6,378 nucleotides of DNA from Acetobacteraceae bacterium. Its GTDB lineage: Bacteria > Pseudomonadota > Alphaproteobacteria > Acetobacterales > Acetobacteraceae. Every line of letters starts with the position of its first letter. Positions within the stretch are counted from its first letter, which is position 1. Under the pieces are notes generated by a model, which did no database searches, was not told the DNA's origin, and saw only the letters and a list, made by a program, of their open reading frames with translations. The position numbers and the translations under genes are program-made. This document shows, one piece after another, positions 1 through 6,016 of the stretch. The stretch lies in contig JADGHI010000236.1 of NCBI GenBank assembly GCA_019689515.1, positions 1 to 6,378 of the forward strand. Direction: 5' to 3'.

Positions 1-390
1 CGAGTGTCTCCTGGGCTCGCAGATCTTCATAAGACACAGGGGGGGCGAGGCCGCCAGCCGGTGCCGTGCCAGTGGAAGGTGGCGGAGGTGCAGCGCGGCC
101 GACCGCCCGCAGGGGGCAGGGGCGCCTTCCGCTCGCCTTCCGCTGGGCGTGTCCGATCCGTTACAGGCACCGCGACGTGGCCCGGGTCATTGGGGACATA
201 TGATCCGAGGCCGATCCGACCCATTCGTGCTGGCCGGGGGTTGCCTCGCCCATATGTGGTGGCGCCGGCGGGCTCATGCCGCTGAGCCGAGATACTGACC
301 CAGCGGGCGAAACTACGCACCACCGAGTTGGGCTGAATGACGCAGGATTCCCGCCGCTCGGACGTGGGTCAGGACATCCGCTCGGCGGTA
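1..390. other. No supported gene; intergenic or decayed sequence
   Basis: I read all frames here. The open frames present, about 93 codons on plus and 98 on minus, give Arg/Pro/Gly-rich translations with no recognisable motif and no convincing ribosome binding site, as expected by chance at high GC. The only clear structure is an 11-bp tandem duplication at 123-144. I see no tRNA-like cloverleaf and no strong terminator for the minus-strand gene ending at 391. Part of the stretch may be the decayed edge of a gene lying to the left of the window. Confidence 0.5.
123..144. repeat. 11-bp direct tandem repeat, two copies
   Basis: The unit CGCCTTCCGCT occurs at 123-133 and again, perfectly, at 134-144. 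It lies in sequence without a supported gene. It looks like a simple slippage duplication; no function is implied. Confidence 0.6.
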
Positions 391-921
391 TCAATCGCGC
401 GCGGCGACGATGGCCCTCTCCGGGTGAATGAAGCCGTAGCTCGGGAAGACGGTGCGGCCGTAGTCGTTCACGCGCGGGTACCAGACCCGCACCAGCGACC
501 AGTCCCCGCCCGGCGAGACATCCATCACCGGCTGGTCGCGCGCGACCCGGCCGCGCGGGGCGGCACCGCCCGGCGCCCCGTGGGCGGGGGCCCCCCCCCG
601 CTCGCGCGCCGAGACGACGCGCGAGACCACCGCGAGGTGCCCCTGTGGCAGGCGCGATGTCCGGGCCAGCACCAGCACGCTCCCCGGACGCGGCGTGCGG
701 GACCGGTGGTAGCGCCCCTCCGCCGCCCCCCACCACTGCCAGGCATCGCCAGTGAGGTGGATGCCCGAACGCGAGCGGGCGTAGGGCACGCAGGAAAGAT
801 AGCGCCCCCCGGCGGCCTCATAGCCGGGCACGCCGCGCGGCCCCGTGCCGCGCGTCGAGCCACAGGCGACAAGCGACAGCAGCGCCGCGGCCAACGCGAC
901 GCCGCGAAGCCAGGCATGCAT
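391..921 (-). CDS. CHAP-domain lipoprotein (putative peptidoglycan amidase/endopeptidase)
   Basis: This 176-residue protein begins with a lipoprotein signal: a hydrophobic stretch (residues 7-19), then lipobox LVAC with lipidated Cys20. It should therefore be membrane-anchored and periplasmic. Residues about 40-167 form a CHAP (NlpC/P60-like) domain. The likely nucleophile is Cys44 in SCVPYAR, followed by the GDAWQWW block (58-64), the catalytic His95 in GHLAVVS, and the C-terminal blocks DQPVMDVSPGGDW (129-141) and YGFIHP (162-167). CHAP enzymes cut peptidoglycan stem peptides or the amide to muramic acid. The start at 921 is chosen because GGAGG (929-933) lies 7 bases upstream and because it places the signal peptide at the N-terminus. 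The oddity is residues 108-126, where relatives carry a block like ILVTQANW; here it is Gly/Pro/Ala-rich and encoded partly by G9C5. The third catalytic-site position may therefore be absent. The family call is firm; activity is uncertain. Confidence 0.87.
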   Translation of the reverse strand: MHAWLRGVALAAALLSLVACGSTRGTGPRGVPGYEAAGGRYLSCVPYARSRSGIHLTGDAWQWWGAAEGRYHRSRTPRPGSVLVLARTSRLPQGHLAVVSRVVSARERGGAPAHGAPGGAAPRGRVARDQPVMDVSPGGDWSLVRVWYPRVNDYGRTVFPSYGFIHPERAIVAARD

Positions 922-944
922 CCCCTGTCCTCCCCTGGCCGGGG

Positions 945-966
945 AGAATAGCGCATTCCATTGCGC
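945..966 (-). promoter_or_regulatory. Possible promoter with dyad upstream of the CHAP gene
   Basis: On the minus strand TATTCT (950-945) resembles a -10 box, 23 bases before the ATG at 921, which would give a short leader containing only the GGAGG site. No good -35 is visible; TGCCTC sits 17 bases further up. A 5-bp dyad (GCGCA 951-955, TGCGC 962-966) occupies the spacer and could be an operator or chance. Confidence 0.25.
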
Positions 967-1133
967 AGAGGCAGCGTTCGCGCCGTGCCGTGGATGTGGG
1001 CCACGCGCCCGCCCTGCCTTCGCCGGCGATGCGCCCGCTGCCGCGCGGCGCACCCCGGCCGGCGCAAGGCGGGCGGCGCGCATCGCCACCCCGAGGCATG
1101 GCGCGTCGCGCCGCATCGTGGCAGCGTTACGAA

Positions 1134-1646
1134 ATGCCATCCTTCGCAACCGGGATTCGACAGGTGGCTGCAGCCTCGATCCGCCTTCGCTCAGCCCTCG
1201 CCGCGGCCGTTCTCCTCGCCGCGCCGCTTTCGCTCTTCCCGCCGCCCCTCGTCGGCGCGGCGCTCGCGCAGCCGCAGGCCATGCCACAGCCGGCATTCGC
1301 CTGCCCCGACCGCCTCACTCCCTCCGGCCCCGGCGATCCACGCTTCGAGCAGGTCGGCCCGCCGCCCGCCACGGTCCTCCCGCTCCGCGGCGCGCGGATG
1401 TTCGACGGCCCGCCGGGCGAGGAACAGCAGCCCGAGCCGATGGAGGTGCAGCCGAAGCGCCTTGAGGTGGGCGACGGCCGCAGCAATCTGCGCGGCTGGC
1501 CGGTGGCGCTGCACGGCAGCGGGTTGCTGCTGGTTTGCCTCTACGCCCGCACGGACACCTATCTGCGCGCGATGGTGCCGCGCGAGCTGGACCATTGCGA
1601 GATCGCATCGCGCCAGAGGGGCGTCGTGGCGGTCACCTGCCGATAG
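1134..1646 (+). CDS. Secreted STY0301-like protein of unknown function
   Basis: A 170-residue protein with an N-terminal signal peptide: basic residues at 9-19, a hydrophobic core at 21-35, and a probable signal peptidase I site after Ala-Leu-Ala (43-45). The mature part has four cysteines (57, 135, 155, 169) that could pair in the periplasm. The order CP (57-58), LRGARMFDGPP (84-94), GLLLVCLYARTD (130-141) and a late Leu-x-x-Cys (152-155) matches what I recall of the STY0301 family, secreted proteins without a known role. The resemblance is by motif pattern, so it is moderate. Start choice is weak: no clear ribosome binding site precedes 1134. An in-frame ATG at 1098, with GAGG only one base upstream, would add 12 residues. 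The gene is divergent from the CHAP gene and convergent with the acetyltransferase. No terminator is obvious in the 65-bp gap that follows. Confidence 0.65.
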   Translation: MPSFATGIRQVAAASIRLRSALAAAVLLAAPLSLFPPPLVGAALAQPQAMPQPAFACPDRLTPSGPGDPRFEQVGPPPATVLPLRGARMFDGPPGEEQQPEPMEVQPKRLEVGDGRSNLRGWPVALHGSGLLLVCLYARTDTYLRAMVPRELDHCEIASRQRGVVAVTCR

Positions 1647-1711
1647 GCGCACTGCCGCCGAAACCCGCCAGGCCGGAGTTCGCTCTCGGCACACCGGCCG
1701 GCCGCCGCTGC

Positions 1712-2248
1712 TCACGGACCTGTCCCAGACCACCCGCCGCGCGGCCCGGATCGGAGCCCCGGCACGGAGGCGCCGCCCGCGGTCGCCTTCCGTCGCCGGG
1801 CCGGAAGCCCGATCCGGAAAAAGACCACCCGCTCGGTCTCCTCGAAGCCGAGTGCCGCGTGCATGCGCCGGGAGGCCAGGTTGCGCAGATCGGCGTTGGA
1901 GGCGAGCTCGGAACAGCCCAGGTCCACGGCCCAGGCCCTGACGGCGCCGACCAGCCGCCGGGCGACGCCGCGTCTCCGCCACGCCGGCCGCACATGGAGG
2001 CCCTCGAGGAACGCGACCGGAGAAGTCGTGCAGCCGTTCACGTAATCCCGGCGCAGCGTGGCCTCGGCGAAGCCGATGGCCGCCGCATCGGCGTCGGCCC
2101 GGGCGAGGAAGGCCACCGCGTCGCCGGCGCGGGCAAGGAGCGATGCGGCCTCCCGGCGATGCTCCCGCAGCGTCGCATGCGGCCAGAGCGCCCGCCGCAG
2201 TGCCACCCAGTCGCCCAACGCCTCGCTGCCGCAGCGCTCGATGCGCAT
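1712..2248 (-). CDS. aac(6'): AAC(6')-type aminoglycoside N-acetyltransferase homologue (GNAT)
   Basis: This 178-residue cytoplasmic protein belongs to the GNAT superfamily. It matches the AAC(6')-Iy-like group, which transfers acetyl from acetyl-CoA to the 6'-amine of aminoglycosides. Visible signatures are WVALRRALWP (14-23), IGFAEATLRRDYVNGC (58-73), SPVAFLEGLHV (76-86), the acetyl-CoA pyrophosphate loop RRRGVA (91-96), and LGFEETERVVFFR (133-145). Relatives of about 145 residues end near this last block; here a basic, Gly-rich tail of about 30 residues follows. Two positions that are acidic in AAC(6')-Iy, as I recall its sequence, are neutral: Thr74 (DSSP becomes TTSP) and Asn118 (ASD becomes ASN, the Asp115 position). 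It starts 54 bases after the CoA-transferase stop on the same strand and may be co-transcribed; its ribosome binding site is poor. The family call is strong; drug resistance is not shown. Confidence 0.88.
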   Translation of the reverse strand: MRIERCGSEALGDWVALRRALWPHATLREHRREAASLLARAGDAVAFLARADADAAAIGFAEATLRRDYVNGCTTSPVAFLEGLHVRPAWRRRGVARRLVGAVRAWAVDLGCSELASNADLRNLASRRMHAALGFEETERVVFFRIGLPARRRKATAGGASVPGLRSGPRGGWSGTGP

Positions 2249-2302
2249 CCGTCGCCTGCCTGCCGCTTCCCGCCGGATGCCGGAGGGTGTGCCGTTCGCC
2301 CC

Positions 2303-3487
2303 CTACTCGGGCCGGCGTGGCGCGTCCTCCCCCAGCAGCTCCCGGAACACCGCCTCGTTGTGCTGCCCCGCCGCGGGGCCGGGCCAGCGCACCATCTCGC
2401 GCGGCGGCACGCCCTGGAAGCGGAAGGGCGGCGCGGGGTGCAGCACCGTGCCGAGCAGCGGGTCCTCCACCTCCATCACCAGGTCCCGCGCGCGGAAGTG
2501 CGGGTCCTCCGCGCAGTCGCGGATGTCGTAGAGGCGCGAGCAGGGCACCTCGGCGCGCTGCAGGATCGCCTCGGCCTCCGCCGCCGTGCGCCCGCGCGTC
2601 CACTCCGCGATCGCGGCGTCGAGTTCGGCGACGTTCGCGCAGCGGTCGGCGTTGGTGGCGAAGCGCGGGTCATCGGCCAGCTCCGGCCGGCCGATCGCGG
2701 CCATCAGCCGGCGGAAGATCAGGTCGGAATTGCCGGCGACGCAAAGCCACTTGCCGTCGGCGCAAGGGTAGGTGTTGGTCGGCGCCGCCGTCGGGATCGC
2801 CGCGCCGGCCGGCTGCCGCACCCAGCCGAACAGGCCATATTCCGGCAGCATCCCCTCCATCAGGCTGAACACGGAGGAGACGAGGTCCACGTCGATCACC
2901 GTTCCCTTTCCGTTGGGATCGCGGTCGCGCCCCCAGCAGGCGGAGACGACCGCCATCGCCGCGTACATCCCCGCCAGGTCGTCGCTGATCGAGATGCCGC
3001 AGCGCGGCGGCGGCAGGTCGGTCTGCCCCGGATGGGCGGTGAGGTGCCGGAGGCCCCCCATCGCCTCGCCGATCGCGCCGAAGGCCGGCCGGTCGCGATA
3101 GGGCCCGTCCTGCCCGTAGCCGGAGACGCGCGCGATGACGAGCCGCGGATTCACCTCGTGCAGCCGTTCCGGCCCGAGGCCGAGGCGTTCCAACTGCCCG
3201 GGGCGGAAATTCTCCACCAGCGCGTCGGCCCAGGCGGCGAGCTTCAGCGCCTTCTCCTTCCCCTCTGCGCTCTTCAGGTCGAGCGTGACGGAGTGCTTGT
3301 TCCGCCCGTGCACGCTGAACCAGACGGAATGCCCGTTGTGCTTCGAGCCCCAGCCGCGATGCGGATCGCCCTCCGGCGGCTCGACCTTGACCACCGTCGC
3401 GCCGAGATCGGCGAGGAGGCGGGTGGCGAAGGGCGCGGCGATGTAGTGGCCGAGCTCCAGCACCTTCAGGCCCTTGAGCGGTAGCAT
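2303..3487 (-). CDS. Family III CoA-transferase (CaiB/BaiF type)
   Basis: A 394-residue cytoplasmic enzyme of usual family length. Family III enzymes move CoA between a donor acyl-CoA and an acceptor carboxylate through aspartyl-anhydride and aspartyl-CoA intermediates. The protein opens with LKGLKVLELGHYIAAPFAT (4-22), then LADLGATVVKVEPPEGD (25-41), the nucleotide-contacting segment GRNKHSVTLDLK (61-72), VENFRPG (91-97) and SGYGQDGPYRDRPAF (122-136). The likely nucleophile is Asp169 in ISDDLAG, fitting the family pattern D-x-x-x-G. The C-terminal half carries GKGTVIDVDLVSS and the PCSRLYDIRD region typical of the family. The start at 3487 is supported by AAGGAA (3492-3497) a few bases upstream and by family N-termini; the frame is open further upstream but that part has no homology. 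Substrate cannot be read from sequence. It is divergent from the amidase operon and upstream of the acetyltransferase. Confidence 0.93.
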   Translation of the reverse strand: MLPLKGLKVLELGHYIAAPFATRLLADLGATVVKVEPPEGDPHRGWGSKHNGHSVWFSVHGRNKHSVTLDLKSAEGKEKALKLAAWADALVENFRPGQLERLGLGPERLHEVNPRLVIARVSGYGQDGPYRDRPAFGAIGEAMGGLRHLTAHPGQTDLPPPRCGISISDDLAGMYAAMAVVSACWGRDRDPNGKGTVIDVDLVSSVFSLMEGMLPEYGLFGWVRQPAGAAIPTAAPTNTYPCADGKWLCVAGNSDLIFRRLMAAIGRPELADDPRFATNADRCANVAELDAAIAEWTRGRTAAEAEAILQRAEVPCSRLYDIRDCAEDPHFRARDLVMEVEDPLLGTVLHPAPPFRFQGVPPREMVRWPGPAAGQHNEAVFRELLGEDAPRRPE

Positions 3488-3612
3488 GGCGTTCCTTTCT
3501 CGCGGCGGGCGGGCGGCGGGAGGCGCGGCGACGGATAGCCGCGCGCCTCCCTGCCGCAAAGCTGCCACCAGGAAACCCCGCCGCAACACCTTTGCGCCAT
3601 CCTGTCGCCGTG

Positions 3613-3625
3613 GGTCGCTTCGACC
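3613..3625. promoter_or_regulatory. Short dyad in the divergent control region
   Basis: GGTCG, 3-base spacer, CGACC. This is a perfect 5-bp inverted repeat between the divergent CoA-transferase and amidase operon. Its centre is about 32 bp, near three helical turns, from the next dyad. It is a candidate operator half-site pair, but short dyads are common at this GC. Confidence 0.2.
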
Positions 3626-3644
3626 ATGCACAGTGTCTCTCCCA

Positions 3645-3657
3645 GGGCGTCACGCCC
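3645..3657. promoter_or_regulatory. GGGCGT-C-ACGCCC dyad in the divergent control region
   Basis: A perfect 6-bp inverted repeat around one central base. With the dyad at 3613-3625 it could be the operator of a regulator controlling both directions. No regulator gene is adjacent, and I do not recognise the motif. Confidence 0.25.
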
Positions 3658-3755
3658 GCCCGAGGGGCGCGAGGACGGCCGAAGCGGGCAGGGGCGTCGC
3701 CTCCGCGTCGGTCTGGTCCCGATCGGCTCCGAGGTCGGCACGGGACGCCAGACTT

Positions 3756-3797
3756 GGGGGCGGAGCCGCCCGGTTCCGCCCCCGCTCCTTTTGCGCC
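3756..3797 (+). terminator. Terminator-like hairpin ahead of the AtzG-like gene
   Basis: GGGGGCGGA (3756-3764) pairs perfectly with TCCGCCCCC (3775-3783) around a 10-base loop, and the plus strand continues with GCTCC and then TTTT shortly after. This is the form of an intrinsic terminator with a short, offset U-run. It lies about 45 bases before the ATG at 3833. It could end stray plus-strand transcription, or act as a leader element if the operon promoter is upstream of it. Confidence 0.4.
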
Positions 3798-3832
3798 ACC
3801 ATGTGCCCCGTTTCCGCACCGGAGAGACGGGT

Positions 3833-4042
3833 ATGAGCAGCAGCGAAGACGAAGCACGCGAGGCCGAATCCCTCGCGCGTGCGGCCGGTTTGACCAAGGC
3901 CTGGGCCAAGCATCGCGCCGCGGTCCTCGAGGCCATCGCTGCGGCGCGCAAGTTCCGCGACGGGTTCGTTCGCCCCGCCGATCCCGCGGCCGAGCCGATG
4001 CCGTCCTACCGCGTGCCCGGCACGCAGGAGGGCGCACGATGA
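3833..4042 (+). CDS. AtzG-like small amidase subunit (DUF4089 family)
   Basis: This 69-residue protein resembles AtzG, the small partner of the 1-carboxybiuret hydrolase AtzE in cyanuric acid breakdown, and more distantly GatC. Residues 5-45 should form helices, with LARAAGLTKAWAKHRAAVLEA at the core. The tail has FRDGFVRPADPAAEP (41-55), where relatives carry a Pro/Ala-rich arm that wraps the amidase. The start at 3833 follows GGAGAG (3821-3826) with a 6-base spacer; the frame is open upstream but has no homology there. Its TGA overlaps the amidase ATG in ATGA, and the amidase ribosome binding site (AGGAGGG, 4026-4032) lies inside this gene, so the two are translationally coupled. The subunit is not catalytic by itself; in AtzEG it stabilises the amidase. 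The family call is good; a role in cyanuric acid metabolism is not implied. Confidence 0.82.
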   Translation: MSSSEDEAREAESLARAAGLTKAWAKHRAAVLEAIAAARKFRDGFVRPADPAAEPMPSYRVPGTQEGAR

Positions 4043-5445
4043 GCGCCGCCGCCCCTTCCGGCCTGCACGAGCTGACGCTGACCGAGGCGGCGGCGCTGGT
4101 CCGCGACAAGCGCCTCTCGCCGGTGGAGTACCTGCGCGCGCTGCGCGCCCGCGCGGCGGCGCTGGAGCCGAAGCTGAATGCCTTCATCCGCCCGCTCTGG
4201 GACGAGGCGGAGGCCGCGGCGCGCGAGGCCGAGGCCGAGATCGCCCGCTCCGGCCCGCGCTCGCCCCTGCACGGCCTGCCGGTCGGGCTCAAGGACATCA
4301 TCGACCTCGCCGGCCACCCGACCACCTGCCACTCGAAGATCCTGCTCGACAACGTCAAGCAGGAGGACGCCGCCGTCGTGGCGCGGCTGCGCGCGGCGGG
4401 CGCAGTGTTCCCGGGTAAGCTGGCGACGCATGAGTTCGCGATCGGCGGGCCGACCTTCGAACTGCCCTTCCCGCCGGCGCGCAACCCGTGGAACCCGGCG
4501 CACCATCCGGGCGGCTCCTCCTCCGGCTCCGGCGCGGCGGTGGCGGCGCGGATGCTGCCGGCGGCGCTCGGCACCGACACAGGCGGGAGCGTGCGCAACC
4601 CCGCGACGCAGTGCGGCATCGTCGGGATGAAGCCGACCTACGGGCTTGTGTCGCGCCGCGGGGTGTTCCCGCTTTCCTTCACGCTGGACCACGTCGGGCC
4701 GATGACGCGGACGGTGGCGGACAACGCGCTGCTGCTGAACGCGATGGCCGGGTACGACCCGCTCGACCCGGGCAGCGTGGAGCGGCCGGCGGAGGACTAC
4801 ACGCGCGACCTTGGCGGCGGCCTCAAGGGCCTGCGCATCGGCTTCGTCCGCCACTTCCACGAGACCGACACGCCGGCGACGCCCGAGGTCGCGGCCGCGC
4901 TCGAGGAGGCGGCGCGGCTGCTCGCGCGCGAGGGTGCCGTGGTGCGCGACATCACCCTGCCGAAGCTCGGCGAGTTCGCGGCGGTGAACCGTGTGATCCT
5001 CACCAGCGAAGCGGCGGCGGTGCACGAGCCCTGGCTGCGCGAGCGCCCGGGCGACTATGCGCCCCTCACGCTGCGCCGCCTGCTGCCGGGCATGTTCGTC
5101 GGCGGCGTGGACTACGTGCAGGCGCAGCGCCGGCGGCGCGAGCTGGTGGCGGCGGTGGAGGCGGCCTTCCGCGAGGTGGACCTGCTGCTCTGCGCCTCCT
5201 CCATGGACCCGGCGAGCCGGATCGACGACGAGGCGGAGACCGAGCGGACCTATCCGCGCCAGGCCCGCACGCCGTTCAACGTGACGGGCCACCCGGCGAT
5301 CTCGGTGATGTGCGGCCTCTCGGCCGGCGGCCTTCCGATCGGGATGCAGCTCGTCGGGCCGAGCTGGTCGGAGGCGCTGCTCTACCGCGCGGCGGCCGGG
5401 TACGAGCGCGCGGCGGGGTGGGTGGAGAAGCGTCCGGCCCTCTGA
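4039..5445 (+). CDS. Amidase-signature hydrolase, AtzE-like
   Basis: A 468-residue cytoplasmic enzyme of the amidase signature family, hydrolysing a C-N bond in an amide or carboxamide. The Ser-cis-Ser-Lys triad is complete: Lys85 in PVGLKDIID, cis-Ser160 in HPGGSSSGSGAA, and nucleophile Ser184 in GTDTGGSVRNPA. The 75- and 24-residue spacings match those of characterised members such as FAAH (142/217/241). GIVGMKPTYGLVSRRGVFP, SFTLDHVGPMTRTVADNA and the C-terminal FNVTGHPAISV and GLPIGMQLVG blocks are also present. Length and partner match AtzE (about 457 residues) better than GatA, and no gatB is nearby. It overlaps its small subunit by 4 bases and has a strong AGGAGGG site. No allophanate hydrolase (AtzF) or cyanuric acid hydrolase (AtzD) gene is in the window, so the substrate is open. 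A strong hairpin follows 5 bases after the stop. Confidence 0.92.
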   Translation: MSAAAPSGLHELTLTEAAALVRDKRLSPVEYLRALRARAAALEPKLNAFIRPLWDEAEAAAREAEAEIARSGPRSPLHGLPVGLKDIIDLAGHPTTCHSKILLDNVKQEDAAVVARLRAAGAVFPGKLATHEFAIGGPTFELPFPPARNPWNPAHHPGGSSSGSGAAVAARMLPAALGTDTGGSVRNPATQCGIVGMKPTYGLVSRRGVFPLSFTLDHVGPMTRTVADNALLLNAMAGYDPLDPGSVERPAEDYTRDLGGGLKGLRIGFVRHFHETDTPATPEVAAALEEAARLLAREGAVVRDITLPKLGEFAAVNRVILTSEAAAVHEPWLRERPGDYAPLTLRRLLPGMFVGGVDYVQAQRRRRELVAAVEAAFREVDLLLCASSMDPASRIDDEAETERTYPRQARTPFNVTGHPAISVMCGLSAGGLPIGMQLVGPSWSEALLYRAAAGYERAAGWVEKRPAL

Positions 5446-5450
5446 GTGCA

Positions 5451-5490
5451 GGGCCCCGGCCGGCGGCATTCGCGCCGCTGGCTGGGGCCC
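5451..5490 (+). terminator. Strong GC hairpin ending the amidase operon
   Basis: The arm at 5451-5467 (GGGCCCCGGCCGGCGGC) pairs along all 17 positions with 5474-5490 when two G-U pairs are allowed in RNA; the loop is 6 bases. It starts 5 bases after the amidase stop. No T-run follows, so it may act with Rho, or protect the 3' end, rather than as a classical intrinsic terminator. Confidence 0.6.
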
Positions 5491-5860
5491 AACGATCGCG
5501 CAGCGGAGGTGACGACCGACGAGGCGCGCCAGTATACGCATCAAGCGCGAGTTCACCGGCCACTGTGTGGTGCGGCATGGCGCGGGCGAATACGTGCGCG
5601 GCGCCGTCCACACGAACACGATTGAGGGCTACTACAGCTTCGGGCGGGGCATGAGGAGCGTGTGCCAGCACGACGGCGAACGCCACCTGCACCGCTACGT
5701 CGCGGAGGCCGATTTCCGGCACAACAACCGGATCGTCTGCGAAGTGGGCGACACGCAACGCGCGGCCAGCGCGCTGCGCGGGATCGTCGGCAAGCGGTTG
5801 GCGTACCGGGGCGCTGATCGCTCGTTCACGGGAAAAGGGCGAGTCAGATCAGTATCTTAG
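5491..5860 (+). pseudogene. IS1595/ISXO2-like transposase, C-terminal remnant with frameshift
   Basis: From about 5540 the frame reads IKREFTGHCVVRHGAGEYVRG, then VHTNTIEGYYS, HLHRYVAEADFRHNNR, and ALRGIVGKRLAYR, the C-terminal third of ISXO2-like DDE transposases, including the last catalytic Glu in NTIEGY. The preceding segment VTTDEARQYT (5509-5538) continues the same homology in a different frame, so a 1-base insertion or 2-base deletion lies at about 5538-5540. Relatives also have one more residue after GYFS, so a codon appears lost. The N-terminal two thirds, including the first catalytic residues, are absent: sequence before about 5491 is the amidase hairpin. No start codon or ribosome binding site fits. 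This is a dead insertion-sequence fragment. I could not identify terminal inverted repeats on either side. Confidence 0.85.
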
Positions 5861-5869
5861 CAAGTCCTT

Positions 5870-5887
5870 GATTCTACTCAAAGAATC
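5870..5887. repeat. Short inverted repeat downstream of the IS remnant
   Basis: GATTCT and AGAATC flank a 6-base spacer, just past the transposase remnant and at the point where base composition becomes poorer in GC. It could be a weak terminator or part of the old IS end. It has no T-run, and neither role is demonstrated. Confidence 0.3.
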
Positions 5888-6016
5888 GGATAAGCTTGCA
5901 ATGGCGAGCAACGCCGGGGCGCCCTTGTCGCGGTGACGTGGCAGTCGGCCGGATGCCTACTCAGGGAGCAGGCTAGGACACCGCCGATGGAAGGAGGGTC
6001 CGGGGGCTCGCCGCTA

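Noticed and set aside
27..323. A 98-codon minus-strand frame in the left region
   Set aside because: No recognisable motif and no good ribosome binding site; an overlapping plus-strand frame is equally open. A short unknown gene cannot be excluded but is not supported.
1191..2603. A 470-codon minus-strand open frame overlapping the STY0301-like gene and the acetyltransferase
   Set aside because: It runs in the wrong frame through the acetyltransferase and antisense to the secreted protein; there is no motif.
1535..3484. A 649-codon plus-strand open frame covering the acetyltransferase and CoA-transferase region
   Set aside because: It is antisense to two well-recognised proteins, has an Arg/Pro/Ala/His-rich translation without motifs, and is explained by the scarcity of stops at this GC.
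2670..4619. A 649-codon minus-strand open frame running across the divergent region and amidase
   Set aside because: It crosses both the CoA-transferase in a wrong frame and the amidase antisense; the translation is low complexity with no domain.
4039..5445. GatA, subunit of glutamyl-tRNA amidotransferase
   Set aside because: The partner is of AtzG/DUF4089 type, no gatB follows, and the sequence around the triad reads as a general amidase.
4006..5619. A 537-codon minus-strand open frame opposite the amidase
   Set aside because: It mirrors the codon structure of the amidase on the other strand and gives an Arg/His-rich translation; there is no homology.
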